Positions 1 to 5,219 of a DNA stretch of 5,501 nucleotides are shown in pieces. The stretch spans positions 1 through 5,501 of the forward strand of contig JAUVXQ010000093.1 of assembly GCA_030603505.1 (NCBI GenBank). Direction: 5' to 3'. Positions within the stretch are counted from its first letter, which is position 1; the number at the start of each line of letters is the position of its first letter. The translations under genes and the position numbers were made by a program. This DNA is from Candidatus Heimdallarchaeota archaeon (GTDB taxonomy: Archaea > Asgardarchaeota > Heimdallarchaeia > Heimdallarchaeales > Heimdallarchaeaceae). The notes beneath the pieces are model-generated. The model ran no database searches, was not told where the DNA came from, and was given only the letters and a program-made list of their open reading frames with translations.

Positions 1-263
1 GTAAAATTCAAATCCCTATACTGGTAGGATTCGATATTTACACCGTAAGTAGGTCTAACAACTATATCATCTTGCTTTAGTAGTTTTTTAACAAGTGACG
101 TTTTACCTGCTCTCTCCAAACCCAGTAGCGCTATACTAAACTTTGTTCTCCCAACTTCTGGTTTATAAGATTCATCACGTTTTTGAGACGACCTTCTACT
201 ATCCAGTTTTTCTCTTTTTTTCTTTTCTTGTAGGATTCGCTTTCGAAATTCGTAGAAGGACAT
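1..263 (-). CDS. Arf-like small GTPase, N-terminal part (cut by window edge)
   Basis: The first 87 codons are visible; the rest lies beyond the left edge. Residues 1-40 form a very basic and acidic, hydrophilic extension without hydrophobic segments. The G domain starts at about residue 41 with a hydrophobic beta strand, followed by the P-loop GLERAGKT (48-55), where K54 and T55 should bind phosphate and magnesium. PTYGVNIE (71-78) is a switch I, with T72 the expected Mg-coordinating threonine. Both motifs resemble Arf (GLDAAGKT and PTIGFNVE) more than Ras or Rab. The family switches between GDP and GTP states and in eukaryotes controls membrane traffic; the role here is unknown. The start is supported by an AAGGTGA site 4 bases upstream, and no other Met occurs in the visible part. 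The extension is longer than the roughly 17-residue amphipathic helix of Arf1. Switch II and the NKxD motif are not visible, so an Arl, Sar or SR-beta-like member remains possible. Confidence 0.85.
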   Translation of the reverse strand, partial: MSFYEFRKRILQEKKKREKLDSRRSSQKRDESYKPEVGRTKFSIALLGLERAGKTSLVKKLLKQDDIVVRPTYGVNIESYQYRDLNF

Positions 264-267
264 TGAT

Positions 268-274
268 TCACCTT
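268..274 (-). promoter_or_regulatory. Shine-Dalgarno site of the Arf-like GTPase gene
   Basis: On the minus strand AAGGTGA lies 4 bases before the ATG at 263-261. It matches the anti-Shine-Dalgarno end of archaeal 16S rRNA and fixes the start, including the long N-terminal extension. Confidence 0.7.
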
Positions 275-279
275 TTTAG

Positions 280-305
280 TTAATTGGGTTCATCCCTTTA
301 ATTAA
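280..305 (-). other. Inverted repeat in the GTPase leader, possible mRNA hairpin
   Basis: The outer arms TTAATT (280-285) and AATTAA (300-305) and the inner arms GGG (286-288) and CCC (294-296) are perfectly complementary, with a 5-base loop and a TTT bulge on one side. In the minus-strand transcript the hairpin ends 5 bases before the Shine-Dalgarno site. The loop side also contains an ATG that opens a five-codon reading frame (MNPIN) ending before the real start. Whether it controls translation is inference. Confidence 0.4.
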
Positions 306-365
306 TTTTGAACTGTTACTAGTTATATTGTTTGTTAGTATTTTAACGTTTTCGCTAGTTTCTTT

Positions 366-379
366 ATTCTCAAGAGAAT
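366..379. other. 14-bp palindrome near the predicted GTPase transcription start
   Basis: ATTCTC (366-371) and GAGAAT (374-379) are perfect inverted arms around AA. The palindrome sits where transcription from the TATA box at 403-411 should begin (about base 381), a usual position for an archaeal repressor operator. The arms are short and AT-rich, so chance is possible. Confidence 0.3.
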
Positions 380-382
380 GTT

Positions 383-388
383 AAAAAA
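383..388 (-). terminator. T6 tract downstream of uppP
   Basis: The minus strand reads TTTTTT 52 bases past the uppP stop and before the predicted start of the GTPase transcript. Archaeal RNA polymerase commonly terminates at such oligo-T runs without a strong hairpin. The placement fits, but AT-rich DNA gives many such runs. Confidence 0.35.
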
Positions 389-402
389 TATCAAAATTAG
401 CG

Positions 403-411
403 TATATAAAA
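403..411 (-). promoter_or_regulatory. TATA box for the Arf-like GTPase gene
   Basis: The minus strand reads TTTTATATA, close to the archaeal consensus TTTATATA. Start of transcription is expected about 26 bases downstream, near 381, giving a leader of about 117 bases. It lies beyond the uppP stop, so the GTPase gene probably has its own promoter. A weaker box, TTAAAATA at 339-346, would give a shorter leader. Confidence 0.5.
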
Positions 412-440
412 GTTGAGTTAGTTTATCCAAACAGTGGTTT

Positions 441-1262
441 TCAGTATTCTCTAACTAAAAACAAAGTTATTGTCAATATTCCTAGGAGAAGGCATATCAA
501 AGCAAAGTTATATTTTCTAGCTACATATAAGAAAAATTCTATTGTTAGATAACCTACTATCGCAGCTACAAGCACTGCGAGTAAAAGCTGCCACCACTCA
601 ACAGGTAAAATGGAATCACCATCAATCAATGTTTTTAGCAAAGTAAGTAAAAATCCTCCCAAGACAGCTGGAATACTCATCAAAAAACTACCTTTCATAG
701 CATCCTTTTTTTCAACAGACATCAAAAGGAGTCCACTCATCGTTATTCCAGATCTACTAATCCCAGGAATAATCGAAAAACCTTGAAGTAACCCACTTGC
801 TACCATTTTTTTCTTACTCATTTCATCTATTTTTTTTCCTTCGCTAATCTTTTTTCTAGAAATATACAAAAACACTGCTGTAATTAGCAAAGCTATCCCT
901 ATTACAAGCATAACATATTCTCCAATTGAAGGAGAATCAATAAAATAATCAACTAAGAAGTAACATGGAACACCGATAATAATCGTCCCAATAGTACTTA
1001 ATACTAAAAACAATCTCCATTTGATTGTCTCTTCATCTTTAATTTTAGGATTTACATAAACCCACAATTCTTTTCGATATTTCATAACAACTGCAATTAA
1101 TGTCCCTAGATGTAACCATAATGAAATAGTAAAAGCAACATCTGCTTCTAACTTAAGAAATTCAGTTAATAAAGAAACAGTTTGGCCACTAGAGCTGACA
1201 GGTAACCATTCTAATATCCCTTGTAAAACAGCAAAGGCAAGAATAATCCATAGTGAAAGCAT
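441..1262 (-). CDS. uppP: Polyprenyl-diphosphate phosphatase, UppP/BacA family
   Basis: This 273-residue integral membrane protein has about eight hydrophobic segments and the normal family length. UppP removes a phosphate from a C55-type polyprenyl diphosphate to regenerate the lipid carrier for surface glycans; in an archaeon the substrate is presumably a dolichyl-type diphosphate used in glycosylation, not peptidoglycan synthesis. Motif 1 is Q14GILE18WLPVSSSGQ27, giving the (E/Q)xxxE pair and the SS-S-G loop. Motif 2 is P166GISRSG172, with R170 the expected phosphate-binding arginine. The loop histidine of bacterial enzymes (SSTGH) is glutamine (Q27) here. I recall archaeal members with the same residue but cannot verify that here. 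No clear Shine-Dalgarno site precedes the ATG, and a TATA-like stretch about 27 bases upstream suggests a short leader or none. It appears to be a single-gene transcription unit. Confidence 0.93.
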   Translation of the reverse strand: MLSLWIILAFAVLQGILEWLPVSSSGQTVSLLTEFLKLEADVAFTISLWLHLGTLIAVVMKYRKELWVYVNPKIKDEETIKWRLFLVLSTIGTIIIGVPCYFLVDYFIDSPSIGEYVMLVIGIALLITAVFLYISRKKISEGKKIDEMSKKKMVASGLLQGFSIIPGISRSGITMSGLLLMSVEKKDAMKGSFLMSIPAVLGGFLLTLLKTLIDGDSILPVEWWQLLLAVLVAAIVGYLTIEFFLYVARKYNFALICLLLGILTITLFLVREY

Positions 1263-1284
1263 ACACTTCTACGATTAAGGGATG

Positions 1285-1299
1285 ATATTAAAAATATAA
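1285..1299 (-). promoter_or_regulatory. TATA-like region for uppP
   Basis: The minus strand carries the overlapping TATA-like stretches TTATATTT and TTTTTAATAT. Their centres are about 33 and 27 bases before the uppP ATG, which would give a leader of a few bases or none. This fits the lack of a clear Shine-Dalgarno site. Which box is used cannot be decided. Confidence 0.4.
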
Positions 1300-1408
1300 T
1301 GAAAGAAGAAAGCTATTTATGTAATTTTATCAAAAACATTGTCAGAAGTCTCCTTCTTTAAATGGGAAATGAACGACAACATGTCCGTCCTTTTTCTTTA
1401 GATAATAC

Positions 1409-1414
1409 AAAAAA
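1409..1414 (-). terminator. T6 tract, likely end of the oxidoreductase operon
   Basis: On the minus strand TTTTTT lies 99 bases past the gcvH-like stop and directly follows the palindrome AGGTA-TT-TACCT, whose last base overlaps it. The two-base gap makes that palindrome a poor hairpin, so the T-tract is the main signal. The position, before the uppP promoter, is right for ending the three-gene transcript. Confidence 0.45.
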
Positions 1415-1480
1415 GGTAAATACCTATTTTATGTATAATTGTGAGACTCACCATAGAAGAATAACGGTCATCTAATCGTT

Positions 1481-1512
1481 CACTCTGAGACTACTTCCTT
1501 ATGTAGGGAGTG
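1481..1512 (-). other. Stem-loop directly after the gcvH-like stop codon
   Basis: In the minus-strand transcript, CACTC (1512-1508) pairs with GAGTG (1485-1481) and, inside it, CTAC (1506-1503) pairs with GTAG (1494-1491). A single-base bulge and a five-base bulge separate the stems, and the loop is 8 bases. The outer arm at 1508-1512 can instead pair with CACTC at 1515-1519, across the stop codon, so two structures compete. No T-run follows directly; it may protect the 3' end of the mRNA. Confidence 0.35.
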
Positions 1513-1513
1513 G

Positions 1514-1948
1514 TCACTCTTGTCGAATCCTCCATCTGATATAATGTTCCAATTTTTCCCCTGATTTAACAATTTCTTCGTCTTCTTCTATTTGTTCTAC
1601 AATATTTTCAGTTTCGATTTTCAGAATCCATCCGTCACCATAAGGATCGGAGTTAATTAAGGAGGGATCTTTTGACAGTTTGTCATTTTTCAAGACAATT
1701 TTCCCTGCAATGGGAGCTTTAATTTGGCCTATCCACTTACCACTTTCGTATGTACCAACAATCTGATCTTTCTTAACCCTCTTTCCAATAGGCATTATCC
1801 TCACAAATTCTATTTCTCCAGCTCTTTTTGATACATAATCATCGACACCAATTTTTAATATATTATCTAAAACTTCTATCCAAATATGACCTGGTTCCCT
1901 TAACATATAGTACAAATTATCAGGGAAATAATACTCTTTTATCTTCAT
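1514..1948 (-). CDS. gcvH: GcvH-like lipoyl carrier protein
   Basis: This 144-residue protein belongs to the H-protein/lipoyl-domain family and is slightly longer than typical GcvH (about 130). Features match H-protein in order: HIWIEV near residue 21, the KIGVDDYV segment at 32-39, the lipoylation hairpin ESGKW with predicted lipoyl lysine K71, APIAGKIV (78-85) and the NSDPYGDGWILKI block (99-111). In canonical H-protein the lysine sits in ESVKA, so V is G and A is W here. H-protein normally carries aminomethyl groups on lipoyl in glycine cleavage. Here it is the third gene of an operon with an iron-sulfur CCG protein and an FAD oxidase and overlaps the latter by 4 bases (ATGA), so I infer that its lipoyl disulfide serves as redox partner of those enzymes. 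GAGGTG 5 bases upstream supports the start. A true glycine-cleavage H-protein cannot be excluded without the rest of the genome. Confidence 0.9.
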   Translation of the reverse strand: MKIKEYYFPDNLYYMLREPGHIWIEVLDNILKIGVDDYVSKRAGEIEFVRIMPIGKRVKKDQIVGTYESGKWIGQIKAPIAGKIVLKNDKLSKDPSLINSDPYGDGWILKIETENIVEQIEEDEEIVKSGEKLEHYIRWRIRQE

Positions 1949-3357
1949 CCAAACACCTCACTTGCTAGTTTTAATGCTGTCTTTAATTTCATAAGGGGGA
2001 AGATTTTCAGTCGGGGTGAAATCACCTTTCCTGGATTACAGATTTTTTTAGGATCTACGCTCTTCTTATACGCTTTGTAACTCAATAGTTGTTCATTTCC
2101 ATAGATATGTTTGTAGTAACCAGAAAACCACAATCCTGTTGTATAAGGATATCCATTATATTTAACTGTCTTTTTCATTATCTTATAAAACTTCATAAAA
2201 AGCATAGCTGTTTTGATATCACTGATTTCGTCTTTTTCTTTTATAAAATAGAGAAGACTCAGTTTTTCTGGTGATATCATAGTTCCTTCTATTTGTATTT
2301 GATTGTTGAAGAAAGATTCTATCTTTTTGATGTACTGATCACTCTTGTCTATAGGTATAATTGCTTCCCCAAATAGAAAGGTTTTTGTGTTCTTCAACAA
2401 AGAAAAAGTTCTGAATCTATGCTCCCATATATCCTTTATATATCTGTCATCTAATATTTGCCCTTTATTTTCTCTTATTGTTTGATTGAAATTAGCATAA
2501 AATTCTGATTCTTCTTCTTTGTAGTTTACTTCTTTTGATACAATAACTAAGTATCTTTCTGGTAATGTATAATCAGATGTTGAGTTTAGAAGCGCAACTT
2601 GTTTTGGATTCATAACCCAAACAGAGAATATATCTAAATTATTCAAAGATTTTAGTCCTACAACCAAGTCTTTGGATGAATCATATGTACAAGCCTTATA
2701 ACTTAAAGGTGTGTTAAATTTAACGCTTAACTTTAATTTTGTTATTATTCCTAAAGTTCCTTGAGAACCAGCAAATAAAGATAATTTGTCTTCATCTGAA
2801 AAGTTTTTTATCTCTCCTGTTGGTAGTACCACTTCTATTTCCTTAACTTGGTCTAAAGAACCACCATATTTCAAAGCCCCAATACCAGAACCATCTTGTG
2901 CAAACCACCCTCCAATAGTACCAGAGTACAAGCTAGAAGGATATGAGCAGAGAGAAAAACCTTGCATATTTAAAGAGCGTTGCAAATCTGAAAAAACATA
3001 AGGAGAAGAAACAGTAACAGATAAATCTCCAGGGTCAATGATAAATTCTTGTTTTAAACCTTTTAAATCAACCACAACACCTTTCTTATATGGTAAGCAT
3101 CCTCCAAAGCCTGAAGTTGCACCTAGTCTTGGGATCACAGGTATTTTTTCTTCATTAGCTATCTGAAAAACTTTGACTATATCTTCAATTTCTTTTATTA
3201 ATACAACACCATCAGGAATATTGCTTACAACTAGTTTAGTTATCGATGGAAGAGCTACTATATCTCTTGAATATAATAATCGAATTATTAGCGTATCTTG
3301 AAAATTTTTTCCGAAGGCTCTCGAAAATTTTGATCTAGCTCTTGTTTTAAGTGTCAT
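1945..3357 (-). CDS. FAD-binding oxidase/dehydrogenase, GlcD family
   Basis: This 470-residue protein has the layout of the GlcD/D-lactate dehydrogenase (vanillyl-alcohol-oxidase fold) family. The FAD-binding domain spans roughly 30-215: PRLGATSGFGG (76-86) for the FAD phosphates, YPSSLYSGTIGG (139-150), SGIGALKYGG (157-166) and FAGSQGTLGIITK (195-207), where the usual GSEGTLG has Q199 for E. The C-terminal domain ends with VDPKKICNPGKV (434-445), the family's DP..NPGK signature, followed by about 25 extra residues. Members oxidise 2-hydroxy acids such as glycolate or D-lactate and pass electrons to an iron-sulfur subunit, here probably the protein of the overlapping upstream gene (ATGA). The GHxGDGNxH metal motif of classical D-2-hydroxy-acid dehydrogenases is not found, so the substrate is unknown. 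No signal peptide or membrane segment is evident. Confidence 0.9.
   Translation of the reverse strand: MTLKTRARSKFSRAFGKNFQDTLIIRLLYSRDIVALPSITKLVVSNIPDGVVLIKEIEDIVKVFQIANEEKIPVIPRLGATSGFGGCLPYKKGVVVDLKGLKQEFIIDPGDLSVTVSSPYVFSDLQRSLNMQGFSLCSYPSSLYSGTIGGWFAQDGSGIGALKYGGSLDQVKEIEVVLPTGEIKNFSDEDKLSLFAGSQGTLGIITKLKLSVKFNTPLSYKACTYDSSKDLVVGLKSLNNLDIFSVWVMNPKQVALLNSTSDYTLPERYLVIVSKEVNYKEEESEFYANFNQTIRENKGQILDDRYIKDIWEHRFRTFSLLKNTKTFLFGEAIIPIDKSDQYIKKIESFFNNQIQIEGTMISPEKLSLLYFIKEKDEISDIKTAMLFMKFYKIMKKTVKYNGYPYTTGLWFSGYYKHIYGNEQLLSYKAYKKSVDPKKICNPGKVISPRLKIFPLMKLKTALKLASEVFG
1954..1959 (-). promoter_or_regulatory. Shine-Dalgarno site of the gcvH-like gene
   Basis: The minus strand reads GAGGTG five bases before the ATG, inside the end of the FAD oxidase gene. 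With the ATGA overlap it indicates coupled translation and confirms the start. Confidence 0.75.
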
Positions 3358-4529
3358 TTCTTCACTTCCATTGACATTTTTACTAATTCAACTAAATCTA
3401 ATACTTTAATTCCAAGCTTTTTCTCCTTAACACCTTGTTGAATTGTATCTACACACAGAGGACAACAACTTACAACTATATCAGCTTCAGTATACTCTAT
3501 TTCAGAAATCAGTTTGGTGTTAACCTCACTGACTAATTTGGGATTATTTATTTTTAGTAACCCTCCTCCCCCACAGCACAGAGCTTCTTCTCTATTAGAA
3601 GGCAATTCTTCATACCTTACATCAGGTAATTTCTTCAGTATAGATCTTGGAGCTTCACTTAAACCACAATGTCTGACTAACTCACAAGGATCTTTGTATG
3701 TTATTTTCTCATCAATAGTATTCAAGAGTTTAATTTTCTTCTTATCAACCAGATCGTCTATTAGCTCTGATGCATGAACTACTTCAATATCCCAGTCATC
3801 ACCTAATATTTTAGGATAAACAATTTTGAAAGATCTATAACATCCTGCGCAAGTTGTAACTATTTTTTTTACTCCTAGTTTCTTAAGTTCTTCACAATTA
3901 TGTTTAGCTAAAGATGTTCCAACAGTGTACCCTCCTCCTAAAAAGATTGGAGCGCCACAACACCATTCTTCATCACCAAGTATTGTAAAGTCGACTCTAG
4001 CTTTCCTTAGAATTTTTACCATGCTTTCGGCTATTCCTGCCATCTTCCCTGAATAAGAAGCTTGACATCCTATGAAAAATGCTACTGGAGCTTTCTTTTT
4101 TATTCTGCGAGAGAGATTGATTCCACTCATTTCTGCCCAATCTAGACGATCATTGTGGGGTAAACCGAAAATATTGTATGTTGCTTTAACTTTATCATAA
4201 ATTGCAAGCAAATCACTACTCCATCGTCCTCTTCTAAAAGCTTCTTGTCTAATTTGCTCCCATACTTGTAGAAGAGGAAGATCTACAATGCAGATATTTT
4301 CACAGGCTTTGCACATTGTACAAGAGAATATCGCATCAAAGAGCGATTTTGAAACATCTTTTGTATATTTTTCATTATAATACATTTTTATCTGTTCTAA
4401 AATACCTCTAGGATGATTGGATTCCCAATTTAATTCTTTGAAAGTAGGGCATACAGAACAATATCCGCAATACACACATTTCTGAGCAATTTCCAATATG
4501 TCAACTTCATGTAAATGTGCAGAATTCAT
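3354..4529 (-). CDS. Iron-sulfur protein with two CCG domains (GlcF/HdrD type)
   Basis: This 391-residue protein has the domain order of GlcF, GlpC and HdrD. Two ferredoxin-type [4Fe-4S] sites are intact: C18, C21, C24, C27 and C70, C73, C76, C80 (the usual Pro after the last Cys is missing in the second). Two cysteine-rich CCG domains follow, both complete: C155, C190-C191, C227, C230, and C282, C318-C319, C355/C356, C359. In HdrB, such CCG domains hold noncubane [4Fe-4S] clusters that cleave disulfides; in GlcF-type proteins they pass electrons from an FAD subunit. No membrane helix is seen, so the protein should be cytoplasmic. It is the first gene of the operon and overlaps the FAD oxidase gene by 4 bases, which argues for a complex of the two products. 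The ATG has no strong Shine-Dalgarno site, as expected for a first gene with a short leader. The acceptor is not given by the sequence; the gcvH-like product is my candidate. Confidence 0.92.
   Translation of the reverse strand: MNSAHLHEVDILEIAQKCVYCGYCSVCPTFKELNWESNHPRGILEQIKMYYNEKYTKDVSKSLFDAIFSCTMCKACENICIVDLPLLQVWEQIRQEAFRRGRWSSDLLAIYDKVKATYNIFGLPHNDRLDWAEMSGINLSRRIKKKAPVAFFIGCQASYSGKMAGIAESMVKILRKARVDFTILGDEEWCCGAPIFLGGGYTVGTSLAKHNCEELKKLGVKKIVTTCAGCYRSFKIVYPKILGDDWDIEVVHASELIDDLVDKKKIKLLNTIDEKITYKDPCELVRHCGLSEAPRSILKKLPDVRYEELPSNREEALCCGGGGLLKINNPKLVSEVNTKLISEIEYTEADIVVSCCPLCVDTIQQGVKEKKLGIKVLDLVELVKMSMEVKK
3362..3369 (-). promoter_or_regulatory. Shine-Dalgarno site of the FAD oxidase gene
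   Basis: GGAAGTGA on the minus strand lies 4 bases before the ATG at 3357, inside the last codons of the iron-sulfur protein gene. It supports the overlapping start and translational coupling. Confidence 0.6.
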
Positions 4530-4575
4530 TACAACAATTTATTACTCTCAATTATCGTTTTAATGTTTTGTGGTG

Positions 4576-4583
4576 AAAATAAA
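4576..4583 (-). promoter_or_regulatory. TATA-like box for the three-gene redox operon
   Basis: TTTATTTT on the minus strand would place the transcript start near 4554, about 25 bases before the ATG at 4529. The match to the consensus is moderate, but the operon needs a start in the 70-base gap after endA and this is the best candidate I see. Confidence 0.35.
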
Positions 4584-4588
4584 GAAGG

Positions 4589-4594
4589 AAAAAA
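4589..4594 (-). terminator. T6 tract after endA
   Basis: The minus strand reads TTTTTT five bases past the endA stop, followed by further T-rich sequence. It is a plausible archaeal oligo-T terminator separating endA from the redox operon. Confidence 0.4.
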
Positions 4595-4599
4595 TAATT

Positions 4600-5151
4600 C
4601 TAGGGTTTATATCTATTAAATACAAAAAAGTGCAACTTTTTCTTAATAACTGTAGAAATGACGAAATTTTTCCTAACTGTTGTAGCGAGTCTTCCAGCTC
4701 TAACAAGCTCAATAGGATTAATTTTACCTTCGCTCTCAATAATTTGAACTAGATAAGGACTATGTTCTAGACCTGGTCCTTTTGTATAAACACTGAAATC
4801 CACACCGAATTTAAGACCAGGTCGTACAACATAACCTAAATCTTTCAAATGTTTGTAAACCTTCATTTTACTATCAAAATTCAAATACTGAGCACGACAA
4901 CGTTCTAGAAAATGCTCTTTCTTTAGAACCTTTTCGTTTTCATCTAAAATTTTTAATTTTTTCTTTTCTATTAAATATGAAGCTTCAAAAAATGAAATCT
5001 CCGAAGGATCGCGAAATTCATCATTTGACTTGGGTTTTCTAACTCCAAGAGGTTTCCCGATGAAGCCATTAATATATAATTTCTGACCTTTAGAAATATC
5101 CCAGATAATTATCCTATTCCCGACAAACTGGGCAGTAAATTTCTCTTTCAT
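4600..5151 (-). CDS. endA: tRNA-splicing endonuclease, EndA
   Basis: EndA cuts precursor tRNAs at bulge-helix-bulge structures to release introns. With the start at 5151 the protein has 183 residues, close to the roughly 180 of one-domain archaeal subunits. The N-terminal domain contains GFIGKPLG and a helix with SFFEASYLIEKKKL. The catalytic domain has the signature YVVRPGLKFGVDFSVY followed by GPGLEHSPY. The triad is Y122 (in FSVY), H130 (in EHS) and K161 (in TVRKNF). The frame is open further up to a GTG at 5208, adding 19 residues, but MKEKFTAQF at 5151 matches family N-termini better, and a TATA-like box is centred 25 bases before it, so a leaderless mRNA is likely. With both domains and all catalytic residues, it could be a homotetramer or the catalytic subunit of a heterotetramer; the sequence alone does not say which. 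Confidence 0.95.
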   Translation of the reverse strand: MKEKFTAQFVGNRIIIWDISKGQKLYINGFIGKPLGVRKPKSNDEFRDPSEISFFEASYLIEKKKLKILDENEKVLKKEHFLERCRAQYLNFDSKMKVYKHLKDLGYVVRPGLKFGVDFSVYTKGPGLEHSPYLVQIIESEGKINPIELVRAGRLATTVRKNFVISTVIKKKLHFFVFNRYKP

Positions 5152-5170
5152 CTGAATGTTTTTTCTCTCA

Positions 5171-5180
5171 AATAATTTAA
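5171..5180 (-). promoter_or_regulatory. TATA-like box for endA
   Basis: TTAAATTATT on the minus strand is centred about 25 bases before the ATG at 5151. The distance predicts transcription starting at or beside the start codon. It lies inside the alternative reading from GTG 5208, which argues against that longer start. Confidence 0.45.
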
Positions 5181-5211
5181 CTTTATCGAATCTTGTTAAG
5201 ATACACACACA

Positions 5212-5219
5212 TTAAATTC
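5212..5219 (+). promoter_or_regulatory. Possible TATA box for the KaiC/ArlH-like gene
   Basis: TTAAATTC on the plus strand would place the transcript start near 5241, about 6 bases before the ATG at 5247. A better-looking TATAAA (5226-5231) is only about 19 bases from the ATG, too close unless transcription starts inside the gene. The promoter is divergent from that of endA. Confidence 0.3.

Larger units (their letters stand above)
1263..1513. other. Intergenic spacer between gcvH-like gene and uppP
   Basis: I find no convincing gene in these 251 bases. The spacer holds a hairpin just after the gcvH-like stop, a perfect GTGAG-A-CTCAC palindrome (1441-1451), an AGGTA-AA-TACCT palindrome (1414-1425) next to a T6 tract on the minus strand, and a small AGAAG/CTTCT hairpin (1344-1357) with GAGA as its minus-strand loop. 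The uppP promoter region lies at the left end. TGAGACT occurs twice (1442-1448 and 1486-1492). No tRNA or C/D-box pattern was recognised. Confidence 0.5.

Noticed and set aside
1373..1395. Terminator-like hairpin (ACGACA/TGTCCGT) followed by TTTTT on the plus strand
   Set aside because: No plus-strand gene lies upstream to be terminated, the stem has a bulge, and the minus-strand version lacks a T-tract directly after it.
1414..1425. AGGTA-AA-TACCT palindrome as an intrinsic-terminator hairpin
   Set aside because: The two-base gap is too small for a loop, leaving about three stable pairs; it might bind a protein, but I see no second copy to support that.
1263..1513. tRNA, C/D-box RNA or riboswitch in the spacer
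   Set aside because: No cloverleaf, no paired C (RTGATGA) and D (CTGA) boxes at suitable spacing on one strand, and no known riboswitch core recognised.
2089..3001. Plus-strand open frames of about 60-70 codons opposite the FAD oxidase gene
   Set aside because: They lie entirely within a well-supported minus-strand gene, are low-complexity translations and show no family motif; they are antisense shadows.
3514..3777. Plus-strand open frame of 87 codons opposite the iron-sulfur protein gene
   Set aside because: It covers the CCG-coding region on the other strand; its sequence only mirrors the conserved Cys/Gly codons and resembles no protein.
4570..4752. Plus-strand open frame of 60 codons over the 3' end of endA
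   Set aside because: It overlaps the catalytic-domain coding region of endA on the opposite strand and has no motif or convincing ribosome site.
5152..5208. Longer endA start at GTG 5208, adding 19 residues
   Set aside because: The extension has no family counterpart, uses a weaker start codon and overlaps the best TATA-like box; ATG at 5151 gives normal EndA length.
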